Notes: generated from the letters alone by a model not told the origin. A DNA stretch of 64,000 nt from Paracoccaceae bacterium (GCA_021775315.1 JAJFIC010000012.1:29503-93502), one strand, 5' to 3'. Positions 1 through 8,661 are shown, counted from the first letter of the stretch. Program-made: numbers and translations.

Positions 1-4
1 GAGC

Positions 5-586
5 CTATAAAGAGGTGCCTTCGGTCTTTTCTTCCAGTCTTTTGATCGCTTTCTGTAGGTCGGGGCGAAAAGGATGTACAGCCCCCGCCGCGCGAAACGC
101 ATCCAGCGCGTATTGCGGCTCGTCCAGTTGCTCCATGATCATGCCCAGCCCGGACATCGCACCAAAATGGCGCGGGTTCAGCGCCAGCGTTGTCTGGATA
201 TCAGCAATCGAAAGGCCATACTCTTCCATCAGGAAAAACGCCGTGGCGCGGGCGTTCCAGCCTTCGGCAAAACCTGGCGCGTGATCCGTCAACGCGGTCA
301 GATGCTCGATCGCTTTGGGATAGTCGCCGGCCTCCATCGCCTGCCTGCCACGCTCAAGCAACAGGTCCATCGCGTCTGAGCCGGATGCAGACCACAGTTT
401 CTGAATACGCTTTTCAACATCTTCCCAATTGCCATCAACCGGGGTCAGCAATTGTTCAAATAACGCATCCAATTCCTCGGCTTTGGCCTCCGATTGGGCG
501 CTTGCCACCGCAGGCACGCAAAAAACCGCCATGAAAAGCCAGATTGCCGTAAGGAAAGGGGTGATATTTTGGTTCAGGGGGCGCAT
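5..586 (-). CDS. Secreted tetratricopeptide-repeat protein
   Basis: The 193-aa product begins with a short N-region, a hydrophobic stretch (about residues 9-27) and an AxA-type cleavage site near residue 30, so it is probably exported to the periplasm. From about residue 75 to 185 there are three TPR-like helix pairs with typical spacing (AMEAGDYPKAIEHL, FFLMEEYGLSIADI, LDEPQYALDAF). TPRs bind other proteins; no catalytic motif is visible. The gene is divergent from the SCP2 gene, with a gap of about 70 bp that must hold both promoters. The specific partner cannot be inferred. The coding region is complete, with its TAG stop at the window edge. Confidence 0.8.
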   Translation of the reverse strand: MRPLNQNITPFLTAIWLFMAVFCVPAVASAQSEAKAEELDALFEQLLTPVDGNWEDVEKRIQKLWSASGSDAMDLLLERGRQAMEAGDYPKAIEHLTALTDHAPGFAEGWNARATAFFLMEEYGLSIADIQTTLALNPRHFGAMSGLGMIMEQLDEPQYALDAFRAAGAVHPFRPDLQKAIKRLEEKTEGTSL

Positions 587-657
587 ATCGGTTTTAATGG
601 TAACCTATTGGGCGTAGAATGCGAGCGAAACTCGCGTCCAAAATCGGAGGATAACGC

Positions 658-948
658 ATGAGTGATATTATCAACGGGGCAGTAGAAGCCTTGCAAGCGA
701 AACTCGGCGACGGTGGATTTGACAGCTCTGTCAAGTTTTCAATCACCGGCGAAGGTTCGGTCATTGTCGATGATGCAGGCGCACGCGCCAGCGAAGACGA
801 CGCAGATTGCACCCTGACCGCAGATGCCGACACATTTCAGGCCATGATGGATGGCAGCCTGAACCCAACCGCTGCCTTTATGACCGGTAAACTGTCGGTT
901 GACGGTGACATGGGTGTGGCCATGAAACTGGGCGCATTGCTTGCCTGA
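658..948 (+). CDS. SCP2 sterol-binding domain protein
   Basis: This 96-aa protein is essentially one SCP2 domain, a small fold with a hydrophobic tunnel that binds fatty acyl or sterol-like lipids. The acidic GEGSVIVDDAG strand and the C-terminal pattern around residues 72-90 (MDGSLNPTAAFMTGKLSVDGDM) are typical of bacterial stand-alone SCP2 proteins. A clear GGAGG ribosome site lies 7 bases before the ATG. The next gene, a lysophospholipase-like hydrolase, begins 15 bp after the stop, so the two are probably one transcript and may act together in lipid handling. The physiological ligand is unknown. Confidence 0.9.
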   Translation: MSDIINGAVEALQAKLGDGGFDSSVKFSITGEGSVIVDDAGARASEDDADCTLTADADTFQAMMDGSLNPTAAFMTGKLSVDGDMGVAMKLGALLA

Positions 949-963
949 TAAAGCCTGACGATT

Positions 964-1890
964 ATGAATACCGCCCCCCTTTATGATGACATTGCACAGG
1001 CAGCACCCGGTGGCGCTGCCTGTTGGGTCGAAACCGCTGACGGCGTGCGCTTGCGCGTAGCGTTTTGGGGTAAGGGCGAAAAAGGCACGGTTCTGATCTT
1101 TCCGGGCCGGACGGAATTTATTGAAAAATACGGCCGCACCACACAGGATTTCGCCAACCGCGGCTATGCCACGGCGGTGATCGACTGGCGCGGCCAAGGC
1201 CTGTCAGACCGCCTTGCCCCGAACCGCAAACTTGGCCATGTTGAGCATTTCACTGATTTTCAACTGGATGTTGACGCGATGGTGAACCTGCTCAAAACCA
1301 AAGGCCTGCCAGAACCTTATTACCTTTGCGCCCACTCGATGGGGGGGACCATCGGTCTTAGGTCGCTGCAAAACGGGCTTGCGGTCAAACGGTCGGTATT
1401 TTCCGCGCCAATGTGGGGCCTGACGATTGATCCGGTGTGGCGGCCCTTGGTGCAAGCCATGGCCGCAGGCAGCAAAACCGTCGGTCTGGGGCAAGAATTC
1501 GCACCTGGCACCGGCCCGCTTAACTACCTGCAATCCCACGATTTTGAAGATAATTCACTGACCTCAAGTCAGGATAGCTGGGATTATCTGGTCGGTCTGG
1601 TCAACGTCCATCCGGGTCTTGAAATCGGCGGGCCAAGCATTCAATGGCTTTACGAGGCGCTGACCGAAACCAAGGAACTCGCGGGCATCGCCGCCCCAGA
1701 GCACGAGCTGCTGTGCCTGATTGGCAGCGACGAAAAAGTCGTCGATCGGCGGGATGTTCTGGCCTATATGGAAAAATGGCCAAACGGTCAGGTCGGCATC
1801 GTCACCGGAGCGCGGCACGAAATTCTGATGGAAACGCCCGAGATCAGAAAGCGCGCCCATGACATGATGGACGCATTCTTTTCCGGCTGA
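964..1890 (+). CDS. Alpha/beta hydrolase, lysophospholipase-like
   Basis: The 308-aa protein has an alpha/beta hydrolase fold of the PldB/monoglyceride lipase type. The nucleophile elbow is AHSMGG with Ser125, the DWRGQGLSDR segment at residues 74-83 is characteristic of this subfamily, and a late histidine in ARHEILMETPE (about residue 284) completes the likely triad. There is no signal peptide, so it is probably cytoplasmic. It follows the SCP2 gene by 15 bp on the same strand. Substrate is inferred to be a lysophospholipid or monoacylglycerol; the family is broad, so the exact substrate is unproven. Confidence 0.85.
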   Translation: MNTAPLYDDIAQAAPGGAACWVETADGVRLRVAFWGKGEKGTVLIFPGRTEFIEKYGRTTQDFANRGYATAVIDWRGQGLSDRLAPNRKLGHVEHFTDFQLDVDAMVNLLKTKGLPEPYYLCAHSMGGTIGLRSLQNGLAVKRSVFSAPMWGLTIDPVWRPLVQAMAAGSKTVGLGQEFAPGTGPLNYLQSHDFEDNSLTSSQDSWDYLVGLVNVHPGLEIGGPSIQWLYEALTETKELAGIAAPEHELLCLIGSDEKVVDRRDVLAYMEKWPNGQVGIVTGARHEILMETPEIRKRAHDMMDAFFSG

Positions 1891-1904
1891 CGCCGCAATC
1901 CCCG

Positions 1905-1986
1905 TCCTTCTTTTTTGCATAAATACTCCCGCCTGAGGCCCCGCTGCGCAGTCATGCGCAGCTTATGGGAATGTCGCGCAGCGACA
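1905..1986. repeat. Intergenic hairpins with GGGAGTATTT element (copy 1)
   Basis: Between the convergent hydrolase and histidinol-phosphatase genes there is a T-rich/GC-rich element at 1905-1939 (read on the minus strand as GGCGGGAGTATTT followed by an A/G-rich AAAAAAGAAGG run). It adjoins two hairpins: 1943-1962 (8-bp perfect arms GCTGCGCA/TGCGCAGC) and 1972-1986 (TGTCGC/GCGACA). The same GGNGNATATTT plus purine-rich tail recurs three more times in this window. It may act as a bidirectional terminator. Confidence 0.5.
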
Positions 1987-2009
1987 CCATTTAATTCCTC
2001 TAAGCGATC

Positions 2010-2819
2010 TCAGCCATGCACCTGCGCCAAAATAGCCAGCGCGGCCGCGTGTAATTCCACCGTCGCCGCCGCCAAAACCTGCCCACCATCATGCACCGGG
2101 TTGCCGCGCCAGTCGGTCACAATACCGCCCGCCGCCTCGATCACTGCAATCGGCCCCTGAACGTCAAAAGCGTTCAACCCGGCCTCAATCACCAGATCAA
2201 TCTGCCCCGCCGCCAGCAACGCATAAGCATAACAATCCGTGCCGTATCTTGTCAGTTTGACCTTGGCAGAAACAGCGCGAAAAGCCTCGCCCTCGGCTGG
2301 CGTGCCGACCTCAGGAAAGGTGGTGAACAAAGTTGCCTCGGCCAACGAACGCCCTTGCCGCACCGACAAATCCTTGCGCCCCAGTGGGCCGTCAACATAA
2401 GCCGCGCCAAAACCACCGAAAAACCGTTCGCCAATATAGGGCTGGTCGATCAGGCCGCAAACAGGCCCGGCCCCGGCATTGACCGCAACCAAAACCCCCC
2501 AAGTGGGCGTGCCGCTGATATAGCTGCGGGTGCCGTCAATCGGGTCAAGCACCCAGGTGAAACCGCTGCGACTGGCCACCGGTTCAAACTCTTCACCTAA
2601 AATACCGTCATCCGGTCGCCGCTCTGCCAGAACAGCGCGCATCGCCGCCTCGGCCCCCCGATCGGCAATCGTTACCGGGTCAAATCCACCAGCGGCCTTG
2701 TTGTCCGCCTGCATTGCCGGATCGCGGAAATGGGCCAGCGTCACCGGGCGCGCCGCATCGGCCAATGCATGCGCGGTGGCGATCAGTTCAGCTTGCAGTG
2801 TTTCGGTGATGTCTTGCAT
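2010..2819 (-). CDS. hisN: Inositol monophosphatase family, histidinol-phosphatase (HisN-like)
   Basis: The 269-aa protein carries the metal-binding motifs of the inositol monophosphatase superfamily: GEEF near residue 78, LDPIDGTRSY near residues 95-104 and a late FDVQGPIAVIEAAGG motif. The overall sequence resembles the HisN type of histidinol-phosphate phosphatase, which removes phosphate from histidinol phosphate in histidine synthesis, more than true myo-inositol phosphatases. The start was placed at 2819 because GGAGA lies seven bases upstream; an upstream in-frame start at 2870 adds a basic, non-conserved leader. No other histidine gene is nearby, so 3'-nucleotidase (CysQ-like) or inositol phosphatase activity remains an alternative. 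Confidence 0.82.
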   Translation of the reverse strand: MQDITETLQAELIATAHALADAARPVTLAHFRDPAMQADNKAAGGFDPVTIADRGAEAAMRAVLAERRPDDGILGEEFEPVASRSGFTWVLDPIDGTRSYISGTPTWGVLVAVNAGAGPVCGLIDQPYIGERFFGGFGAAYVDGPLGRKDLSVRQGRSLAEATLFTTFPEVGTPAEGEAFRAVSAKVKLTRYGTDCYAYALLAAGQIDLVIEAGLNAFDVQGPIAVIEAAGGIVTDWRGNPVHDGGQVLAAATVELHAAALAILAQVHG

Positions 2820-2987
2820 GTGATGTCTCCGTCGGCGCGGTGAGTGGCCGTTCCAACGGAGAGATTTCACATCATGGTTGACCCGTCAATCGGTCTCGTT
2901 GCCGGAAACGATAGGCGCAACAGAAACTTTCCCCGGATAATGGCGGCGGTCATTCGATTTGACGCCATAAAACATTCTTTAGTCGTA

Positions 2988-3359
2988 TCAGGCCGCGTCA
3001 CTTAGCACGCGGGCCAGATCAAACAATCGTCGGCGCTGGTTTTCAGGGATCGCATAATAGGACCTGACCAGTTCCAGTGCTTCTTTGTCTTCCAGCAGAT
3101 CGCCTTTGGGGCCGACTTGCGCCGCCGCCTCTGCACTTTCGCCTTCCAGCCCTTCAAAGAAAAAGCTGATTGGCACATCCATTGCGTGGGCAATGTCCCA
3201 AAGCCGCGAGGCGCTGACACGATTCATGCCCGTCTCGTATTTTTGGATTTGTTGAAATTTGATGCCAACTGCTTCGCCTAACTGTTGCTGGGTCATGCCC
3301 ACCATCCAGCGACGATGGCGAACGCGTTTGCCAACATGTACATCTACAGGGTGCTTCAT
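2988..3359 (-). CDS. XRE-family regulator, PraR-like
   Basis: This 123-aa protein has an N-terminal Cro/C1 helix-turn-helix (about residues 9-65, with MTQQQLGEAVGIKFQQIQKYE as recognition region) followed by a short C-terminal tail. The pattern HVGKRVRHRR..GMTQQQLGEAVG matches the alphaproteobacterial PraR/PhrR-type regulators, which control quorum sensing, attachment or stress genes in rhizobia. It is transcribed from an AT-rich 236-bp region below typA. An imperfect dyad (CTCAG-N6-CTAAG, 3379-3394) just upstream of the start could be an autoregulatory site, but this is weak. Targets are unknown. Confidence 0.85.
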   Translation of the reverse strand: MKHPVDVHVGKRVRHRRWMVGMTQQQLGEAVGIKFQQIQKYETGMNRVSASRLWDIAHAMDVPISFFFEGLEGESAEAAAQVGPKGDLLEDKEALELVRSYYAIPENQRRRLFDLARVLSDAA

Positions 3360-3550
3360 TACTCTACTCCTTAGTTCCCTCAGAGTATACTAAGCAATAT
3401 TCGTGCCAATTCATGGTTAATTATTGGCCGACCCCAAAAAACTTACCAAAATAGTATGTAAGATGTTGTAATGGTTTTGAATTATTAAATTTCACGGTTT
3501 CGTGATGCCACAATACAGAGTTTATTACCCGAGTCTGTATGACAATCTAA

Positions 3551-3589
3551 GGGTGTATTGCAAAATGCAATGCAAAATGCAATACACCC
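3551..3589 (-). terminator. Long AT-rich inverted repeat after typA
   Basis: A hairpin with 12-bp perfect arms (GGGTGTATTGCA at 3551-3562 and TGCAATACACCC at 3578-3589) starts six bases after the typA stop. The loop repeats the same ATGCAAA words, so alternative pairings exist. It is the probable typA terminator, although only a weak T-run follows on the minus strand. Confidence 0.6.
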
Positions 3590-3595
3590 TGTGGG

Positions 3596-5416
3596 TTACT
3601 CTCCCATTTTGCGAGATTCCCGCTTGCGCTCATGTGTGTCCAAATGACGTTTGCGTAGACGAATGGCGTTTGGCGTGACTTCAACCAATTCATCATTGTC
3701 GATATAGGCAATCGCTTCTTCCAGTGAAAACCGGATCGGCGTGGTCAGTCGAACGGCCTCGTCGGTGCCACTGGCCCGCACGTTGGTCAGCTTTTTGCCT
3801 TTCAGCGGATTGACCTCAAGATCATTGCCGCGTGAATGTTCGCCAATTATCATGCCCTGGTAAACCTGAACCTGCGCGCCGATGAACATCTTGCCGCGAT
3901 CTTCAAGGTTAAACAGTGCGAAAGGCACTGATGCCCCGGATTCCATCGAAATCAGCACCCCAGCCCGACGGCCCGGAATGGCGCCTTTGAACGGTGCCCA
4001 TTCGTGAAACACCCGGTTCAGAACACCGGTGCCGCGTGTATCCGTCAGAAACTCACCATGATAACCGATCAGACCGCGCGACGGCACATGGGCGATAATG
4101 CGGGTCTTGCCAACACCTGCAGGCCGCATTCCGGTCATTTCACCTTTGCGCAAGGCCAGTTTTTCGATCACCGCACCGGAATATTCGTCGTCAACGTCAA
4201 TGGTGACTTCTTCGATGGGTTCCAGGCGGGTGTCACCATCATATTGAAACAACACCTGCGGGCGGGAAATCGACAGCTCAAAGCCCTCGCGGCGCATGTT
4301 TTCGATCAGAACGCCCATCTGCAATTCGCCGCGACCGGCAACTTCAAACGCATCACCACCGGCAGCGTCGGTGACTTTAATCGCGACGTTGCTTTCGGCC
4401 TCTTTCATCAGACGGGCACGGATCACCCGGCTTTGCACCTTGTCACCATCACGACCGGCAAGCGGGCTGTCGTTGATGCCAAAGGTAACGGTGATGGTTG
4501 GCGGGTCGATCGGCTGGGCCGGGATCGCCTCGCTCACAGATTGGGCGCACAATGTGTCAGCAACCGTGGCCTTAGTCATGCCTGCCACCGAAACGATGTC
4601 GCCAGCTTCGGCCAGATCAATAGCGGTTTGGGTCAGGCCGCGAAACGCCATGATCTTGGTGACGCGAAAATTCTCGATCAAGGTGCCATCACGCGACATC
4701 GATTTGATGGTTTCCCCGGCTTTCAGTGTCCCGGCTTCGACCCGACCTGTCAGGATGCGGCCAAGATAGGCGTCGCCACCCAATGTTGTCGCCAGCATAC
4801 GAAACGGTTCTTCCCGATGGGCGATTTGCGCCGGGGCATGAACATGTTCAACGATCAGATCAAACAGCGCCGACAAATCCTTGCGCGGCCCGTCAAGTTC
4901 CGCATCGGCCCAACCAGCACGACCCGAGGCATATAGATGCGGAAAGTCCAGCTGTTCATCTGTGGCATCAAGATTGCCAAACAAATCAAAACATTCATCC
5001 AGCGCGCGATCAGGCTCGCCATCCGGTTTGTCGACTTTGTTCACCACAACAATCGGGCGCAATCCCAGCGCCAGCGCTTTGGAGGTGACGAATTTTGTTT
5101 GCGGCATCGGGCCTTCGGCAGCATCGACCAGCAGAACAACGCCGTCGACCATCGACAGGATGCGCTCAACCTCGCCACCGAAATCGGCGTGGCCGGGGGT
5201 GTCCACGATATTGATGCGCGTGCCATTCCAAACAACCGAGGTCGCCTTGGCAAGGATGGTGATCCCGCGCTCGCGCTCAAGATCATTACTGTCCATGGCG
5301 CGTTCAACCGTGGCCTCGTTGTCGCGGTAGATGCCCGATTGCTTGAGCATCTCGTCAACGAGTGTCGTTTTGCCATGATCCACGTGCGCGATGATCGCGA
5401 TATTGCGAAGGTCCAT
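3596..5416 (-). CDS. typA: Ribosome-associated GTPase TypA/BipA
   Basis: The 606-aa protein is a full-length translational GTPase of the EF-G family. The G motifs are all visible: AHVDHGKT (residues 10-17), the switch I ERERGITI, DTPGH and NKVDKPD, followed by domain II, EF-G domain V (around RPQVLFQYDG) and the TypA-specific C-terminal domain with the conserved GRGELQMGVL and SRGLIGY segments. TypA/BipA binds the ribosome and aids 50S assembly and stress adaptation, especially in the cold. The gene is monocistronic: it is divergent from the quinone reductase, and a hairpin follows it. Confidence 0.98.
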   Translation of the reverse strand: MDLRNIAIIAHVDHGKTTLVDEMLKQSGIYRDNEATVERAMDSNDLERERGITILAKATSVVWNGTRINIVDTPGHADFGGEVERILSMVDGVVLLVDAAEGPMPQTKFVTSKALALGLRPIVVVNKVDKPDGEPDRALDECFDLFGNLDATDEQLDFPHLYASGRAGWADAELDGPRKDLSALFDLIVEHVHAPAQIAHREEPFRMLATTLGGDAYLGRILTGRVEAGTLKAGETIKSMSRDGTLIENFRVTKIMAFRGLTQTAIDLAEAGDIVSVAGMTKATVADTLCAQSVSEAIPAQPIDPPTITVTFGINDSPLAGRDGDKVQSRVIRARLMKEAESNVAIKVTDAAGGDAFEVAGRGELQMGVLIENMRREGFELSISRPQVLFQYDGDTRLEPIEEVTIDVDDEYSGAVIEKLALRKGEMTGMRPAGVGKTRIIAHVPSRGLIGYHGEFLTDTRGTGVLNRVFHEWAPFKGAIPGRRAGVLISMESGASVPFALFNLEDRGKMFIGAQVQVYQGMIIGEHSRGNDLEVNPLKGKKLTNVRASGTDEAVRLTTPIRFSLEEAIAYIDNDELVEVTPNAIRLRKRHLDTHERKRESRKMGE

Positions 5417-5672
5417 CTGTCCGACCCTTTGTCTGTTAAGGAGGTTTCGCGCGGCATTACATCAGGGCGCATCGTTTGGCTAGCGCCAAATGCGCCCGGC
5501 GCGCAATCAGGGCGGCTTGCCGCCGGTTCCGTTGCTGGTTCCCAACGGTATCGGCAGGGCCAGAAAATCCGCCGCACCTGCCCGGTTCAGGCGCATCAAC
5601 CGGCCAGCCCCTCTTGTCTCAGTGCCGCCAACCTGCGAAACCCCTGACGACAGAAATAAAAGGACATCGCCC

Positions 5673-6632
5673 ATGCGCGCCATGCAAGTCACCGAATACG
5701 GCCAGCAACTTGAATTGCGGGACATTGAAACCCCCAAACCGGCCAAAGGCGAAGTTTTGCTGCGCATCCACGCGGTCGGTATGAATTTCGGTGACATCCT
5801 GCTGATCAAAGGCACCTATCAGGAAAAACCACCGCTGCCGTTTACATTGGGTATGGAAATCTGCGGCACGATTGAAGGTCTGGGCGACGGCGTCAGCCAT
5901 TTGTCGACAGGCCAGCGGGTCGCGGTTTTTGCAGGCTCCGGCGGATTGGCGGAATATGGCTGTTTTGATGCCCGCACCTGCGTGCCCATTCCAGACGGCA
6001 TGTCTGACGAACACGCCGCCGCGTTTCTGATCGCTTACGGCACGTCGCATGTGGCGCTGGACTATAAGGCGCATTTGCAACCTGGCGAACGCCTGTTGGT
6101 ATTGGGTGCCTCTGGCGGTATTGGCCTGACGGCGGTTGAGCTTGGCAAGCTGATGGGGGCCGAGGTGATCGCCTGCGCCCGTGGTGCGGACAAGCTGGCA
6201 ATCGCCAAACAGGCCGGTGCGGACCATTTGATTGACAGCGACACTGACGACATCCGCGACGTGGTCAAATCCCTTGGTGGTGCTGATGTGGTTTATGATC
6301 CTATCGGCGGTGATCAGTTCAAAGCCGCCCTGCGCGCCTGTAACCCTGAGGCGCGTTTGATCCCGCTGGGTTTTGCCAGCGGAGACGTGCCCCAGATCCC
6401 GGCCAATATCATTCTGGTCAAAAACCTGACCATCCTCGGGCTTTACTGGGGGGGATATGCACGGCTTAGGCCATCTGTGCTGACCGACAGCTTCACCCAG
6501 TTGTTTAACTGGTACGCTGAGGGCAAACTTAAACCGCATGTCAGCCACGCGGTGCCGCTGGAACAAGCCAACGAGGCGATTGAGCTGCTGCGCAGTCGAA
6601 AATCCACCGGCAAGGTCGTGGTCACCATCTGA
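5673..6632 (+). CDS. qor: NADPH:quinone oxidoreductase family (zinc-free MDR)
   Basis: The 319-aa protein is a medium-chain dehydrogenase/reductase without the structural-zinc cysteines. It has the N-terminal GroES-like domain, the cofactor-binding GASGGIGLTAVELGKLMG motif near residue 140, and the C-terminal SRKSTGKVVV ending seen in Qor-type proteins. It should transfer electrons from NADPH to quinones or reduce alpha,beta-unsaturated carbonyls. The frame is open 61 codons further upstream, but that extension is low in conserved features and an AAAGGA ribosome site precedes the ATG at 5673. The 256 bp between this gene and typA contain no other supported gene. The next gene starts at the base after its stop. 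Confidence 0.9.
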   Translation: MRAMQVTEYGQQLELRDIETPKPAKGEVLLRIHAVGMNFGDILLIKGTYQEKPPLPFTLGMEICGTIEGLGDGVSHLSTGQRVAVFAGSGGLAEYGCFDARTCVPIPDGMSDEHAAAFLIAYGTSHVALDYKAHLQPGERLLVLGASGGIGLTAVELGKLMGAEVIACARGADKLAIAKQAGADHLIDSDTDDIRDVVKSLGGADVVYDPIGGDQFKAALRACNPEARLIPLGFASGDVPQIPANIILVKNLTILGLYWGGYARLRPSVLTDSFTQLFNWYAEGKLKPHVSHAVPLEQANEAIELLRSRKSTGKVVVTI

Positions 6633-7418
6633 ATGCGACACCTGCGCCGAAACCGGGTGCTGCGCCGCCAGCTTTTGCGTTGGCTGCAACCGCGCCCGAC
6701 GACCCGGCGCATTGTTTTGCATATCGGGCCGCATAAAACCGGCTCGACCTATATTCAGCGCACGATCGAGGCGAACAGGCCAAACCTGCCAGCCAATTTT
6801 GAAACTGTGTCGCGCCATGACCGGCGTTTGCAGCGGTTGAAAACCCTGACTTCGGACGCGCGCAATGCGCGTGACGCGGCACGCATCGCGCCGCAATTGA
6901 CAAAAATCGCCAATGGCTTGGCCCGTCGTTTCGGTCGGGTTGAACACTTGTTGATCTCGCACGAGGATCTGTGCGGCCCGATGCCGGGGCGGGCGGGAAT
7001 ACTTGGTCTCTATCCGCTGGCGCATCTGATGATTCCGGCCATCGTCAAGGGTTTGGCCCAAAGCGGGGCGCAAGTGCAGTTGGTGTTTTACAAGCGCGAA
7101 TTTTCTGACTGGCGGACCTCGCTTTATCGGTATTTGTTTCGCGACAATCCCGAACGCGGCTATCATCCCCGCCGCTTTGCCGAACGTGTCGGTTTGCCGC
7201 CGGGCTGGCCTGAATTCATCAAAGCCCTCAGGCTGGCCTTGCCAGAGGATACCCTGAATGTGGTGTCCTACGAGGAAGACCGCGAGAGTGGGTTACTGGG
7301 CCGCGCCCTGTTCGCGCGTTTGGGTCTGACCGACGCGGAAATTGAGGCTTTGCACCGCCTACCGCCGCAAAACGTTTCGCGCCCGGAAACCCTGCACGAC
7401 CATCAGTTCCGGCAATAA
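6633..7418 (+). CDS. Sulfotransferase-like protein
   Basis: This 261-aa protein has a very basic N-terminus (residues 1-26) and then HIGPHKTGSTYIQ at residues 30-42, which resembles the 5'-phosphosulfate-binding loop of PAPS-dependent sulfotransferases. A second conserved-looking segment, QLVFYKREFSDWRTSLYR, corresponds to the region that contacts the 3'-phosphate. It probably modifies a glycan or small molecule, but the acceptor cannot be read from sequence. It starts directly after the quinone reductase stop, so the two are co-transcribed. Its 3' end overlaps the convergent LysR gene by 16 bp. Confidence 0.65.
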   Translation: MRHLRRNRVLRRQLLRWLQPRPTTRRIVLHIGPHKTGSTYIQRTIEANRPNLPANFETVSRHDRRLQRLKTLTSDARNARDAARIAPQLTKIANGLARRFGRVEHLLISHEDLCGPMPGRAGILGLYPLAHLMIPAIVKGLAQSGAQVQLVFYKREFSDWRTSLYRYLFRDNPERGYHPRRFAERVGLPPGWPEFIKALRLALPEDTLNVVSYEEDRESGLLGRALFARLGLTDAEIEALHRLPPQNVSRPETLHDHQFRQ

Positions 7419-8257
7419 GCCTGACGCACCAGTTCGGCAAGTTCTGCCGCCAGTGGGGTTTTAGCGTGATCGGCCAGATACATATTGATGTGGATTTTCG
7501 CCAAATCCGGCAAATGCCCACCATGGTCAATCTCAATCACATGGTTCGGCAAAGACCCGGACACACAGGCATGCACCGCCAGATCAGCCGTGACACTGGC
7601 CTCGACCGTGCGGGTGCTGTCGCTTTCAACGGCCATTTCCCAGGCAATACCGGCCTCGTCCAACGCCGCCTGAACACCGGTGCGAAACAGGCAGGCATAT
7701 TCAAAGGCCAACCTTAGGGGCCGCGATTTCCAGGCGGATCCGTTTTGCGAGCCGACCCAGACCAAAGGCAAAGTCGCCAGGGTTTCCGCACTTTCGCCTG
7801 CGCCGGTTTCCGTCGTCAGAATCAGATCACATTCACCACGGGCAAATTGCCGTTTCAGGCGGTTGGTATAAGACGAGATCAACTGGACTTTCACGCGCGG
7901 ATATTTCGCCGCAAAGCGTTTCAGCACATCTGGGATATGCGGATAAACAATGTCTGATGGCACCCCAAGGGTCAGTTCCCCCTCAAAAGACTGATCGGTC
8001 AGGCGGGTATAAACCTCGTCATTCAGCGCCAGAATGCGCCGGCCATAGCCCAGCAATTGTTCGCCCTGCGCCGTCAGACCGATTTGCCGCGCCGACCGGT
8101 CAAGCAGGGTCTGGCCCAGACTTTCCTCCAGCCGTTTTAGCTGCATAGATACGGCGGATTGCGTCAGGTTCAGAAAACCAGCGGCACGGGTGACGCCGCC
8201 CGCCTCGGCCACCGCCACAAACGAACGCAGGGTGGTCATGTCGAGATTTCGCGGCAT
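7403..8257 (-). CDS. LysR-family transcriptional regulator
   Basis: The 284-aa protein has the LysR architecture: winged helix-turn-helix at residues 5-63 (TRAAGFLNLTQSAVSMQLKRLE) and an effector-binding domain from about residue 90. It is divergent from a DUF1127 gene across 123 bp that contain a LysR-type palindrome at 8325-8339, so the DUF1127 gene is a likely target. Effector unknown. The 3' end overlaps the sulfotransferase-like gene. Confidence 0.92.
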   Translation of the reverse strand: MPRNLDMTTLRSFVAVAEAGGVTRAAGFLNLTQSAVSMQLKRLEESLGQTLLDRSARQIGLTAQGEQLLGYGRRILALNDEVYTRLTDQSFEGELTLGVPSDIVYPHIPDVLKRFAAKYPRVKVQLISSYTNRLKRQFARGECDLILTTETGAGESAETLATLPLVWVGSQNGSAWKSRPLRLAFEYACLFRTGVQAALDEAGIAWEMAVESDSTRTVEASVTADLAVHACVSGSLPNHVIEIDHGGHLPDLAKIHINMYLADHAKTPLAAELAELVRQAYCRN

Positions 8258-8324
8258 ATCACAAATCCTTATGGTTCACGCAATAAACATTCATTTTCAA
8301 TATGGAACACATTCCCCCATATAG

Positions 8325-8339
8325 ATCAAGTAAATTGAT
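8325..8339. promoter_or_regulatory. Candidate LysR operator
   Basis: ATCAAGTAAATTGAT is a dyad with perfect 5-bp arms and includes the T-N11-A spacing typical of LysR sites. It lies between the divergent LysR gene and the DUF1127 gene, about 42 bp before the latter's start. Binding is inferred. Confidence 0.45.
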
Positions 8340-8380
8340 GGAACGTTAGAATCACATCAGCAAATCGAAAGGATCGAAAG

Positions 8381-8596
8381 ATGGCAATGATCGCAACTGA
8401 AGCACGCTCTCACACAGTATTTGGCGCACCTGCGCTGTTAACCGCAATCGTCTCGGCCTTTGAGGTCCGCAAACAGCGCGCTGCGCTGAAAACGCTGGAC
8501 GCTGGTCGGTTGGCTGATCTGGGACTGACCCACGACCAAGCCGCAGCCGAAGCGCGCCGCCCATCCTGGGATGCGCCGGCCCATTGGAAGCGCTAA
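8381..8596 (+). CDS. DUF1127 domain small protein
   Basis: The 71-aa protein carries a C-terminal DUF1127 motif (residues 29-56: RKQRAALKTLDAGRLADLGL followed by DQAAAEA). Small arginine-rich DUF1127 proteins are common in alphaproteobacteria and in some species bind RNA or affect phosphate and stress responses. AAAGGA precedes the ATG. It is divergent from a LysR gene, which suggests control by that regulator, and is followed by a strong terminator, so it is monocistronic. Confidence 0.88.
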   Translation: MAMIATEARSHTVFGAPALLTAIVSAFEVRKQRAALKTLDAGRLADLGLTHDQAAAEARRPSWDAPAHWKR

Positions 8597-8619
8597 AAGC
8601 ACAAAAGCCTGTCAAATTC

Positions 8620-8661
8620 GCCTGATTTTCAAGTCAACAGTCTTGAAAATCGGGCGTTTTT
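8620..8661 (+). terminator. Rho-independent terminator of DUF1127 gene
   Basis: A 14-bp stem (8620-8633 with 8642-8655, one G:T pair) closes an 8-base loop and is followed by five T residues, 23 bases after the DUF1127 stop. Confidence 0.85.

Noticed and set aside
3379..3394. Dyad CTCAG-N6-CTAAG before the XRE gene as an operator
   Set aside because: Arms are imperfect and AT-rich sequence gives such dyads by chance; kept only as a remark in the gene entry.
4004..4936. 310-codon plus-strand frame inside typA
   Set aside because: Antisense shadow of the conserved TypA gene, without ribosome site or motifs.
5490..5672. In-frame 61-codon extension of the quinone reductase
   Set aside because: The extension is not like the family N-terminus, and a ribosome site precedes the ATG at 5673.
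5619..7166. Long open frame (515 codons) on the minus strand opposite the quinone reductase and sulfotransferase-like genes
   Set aside because: It is the antisense of well-supported genes, with Gln/His/Arg-rich composition and no recognisable domain; high GC makes such frames common.
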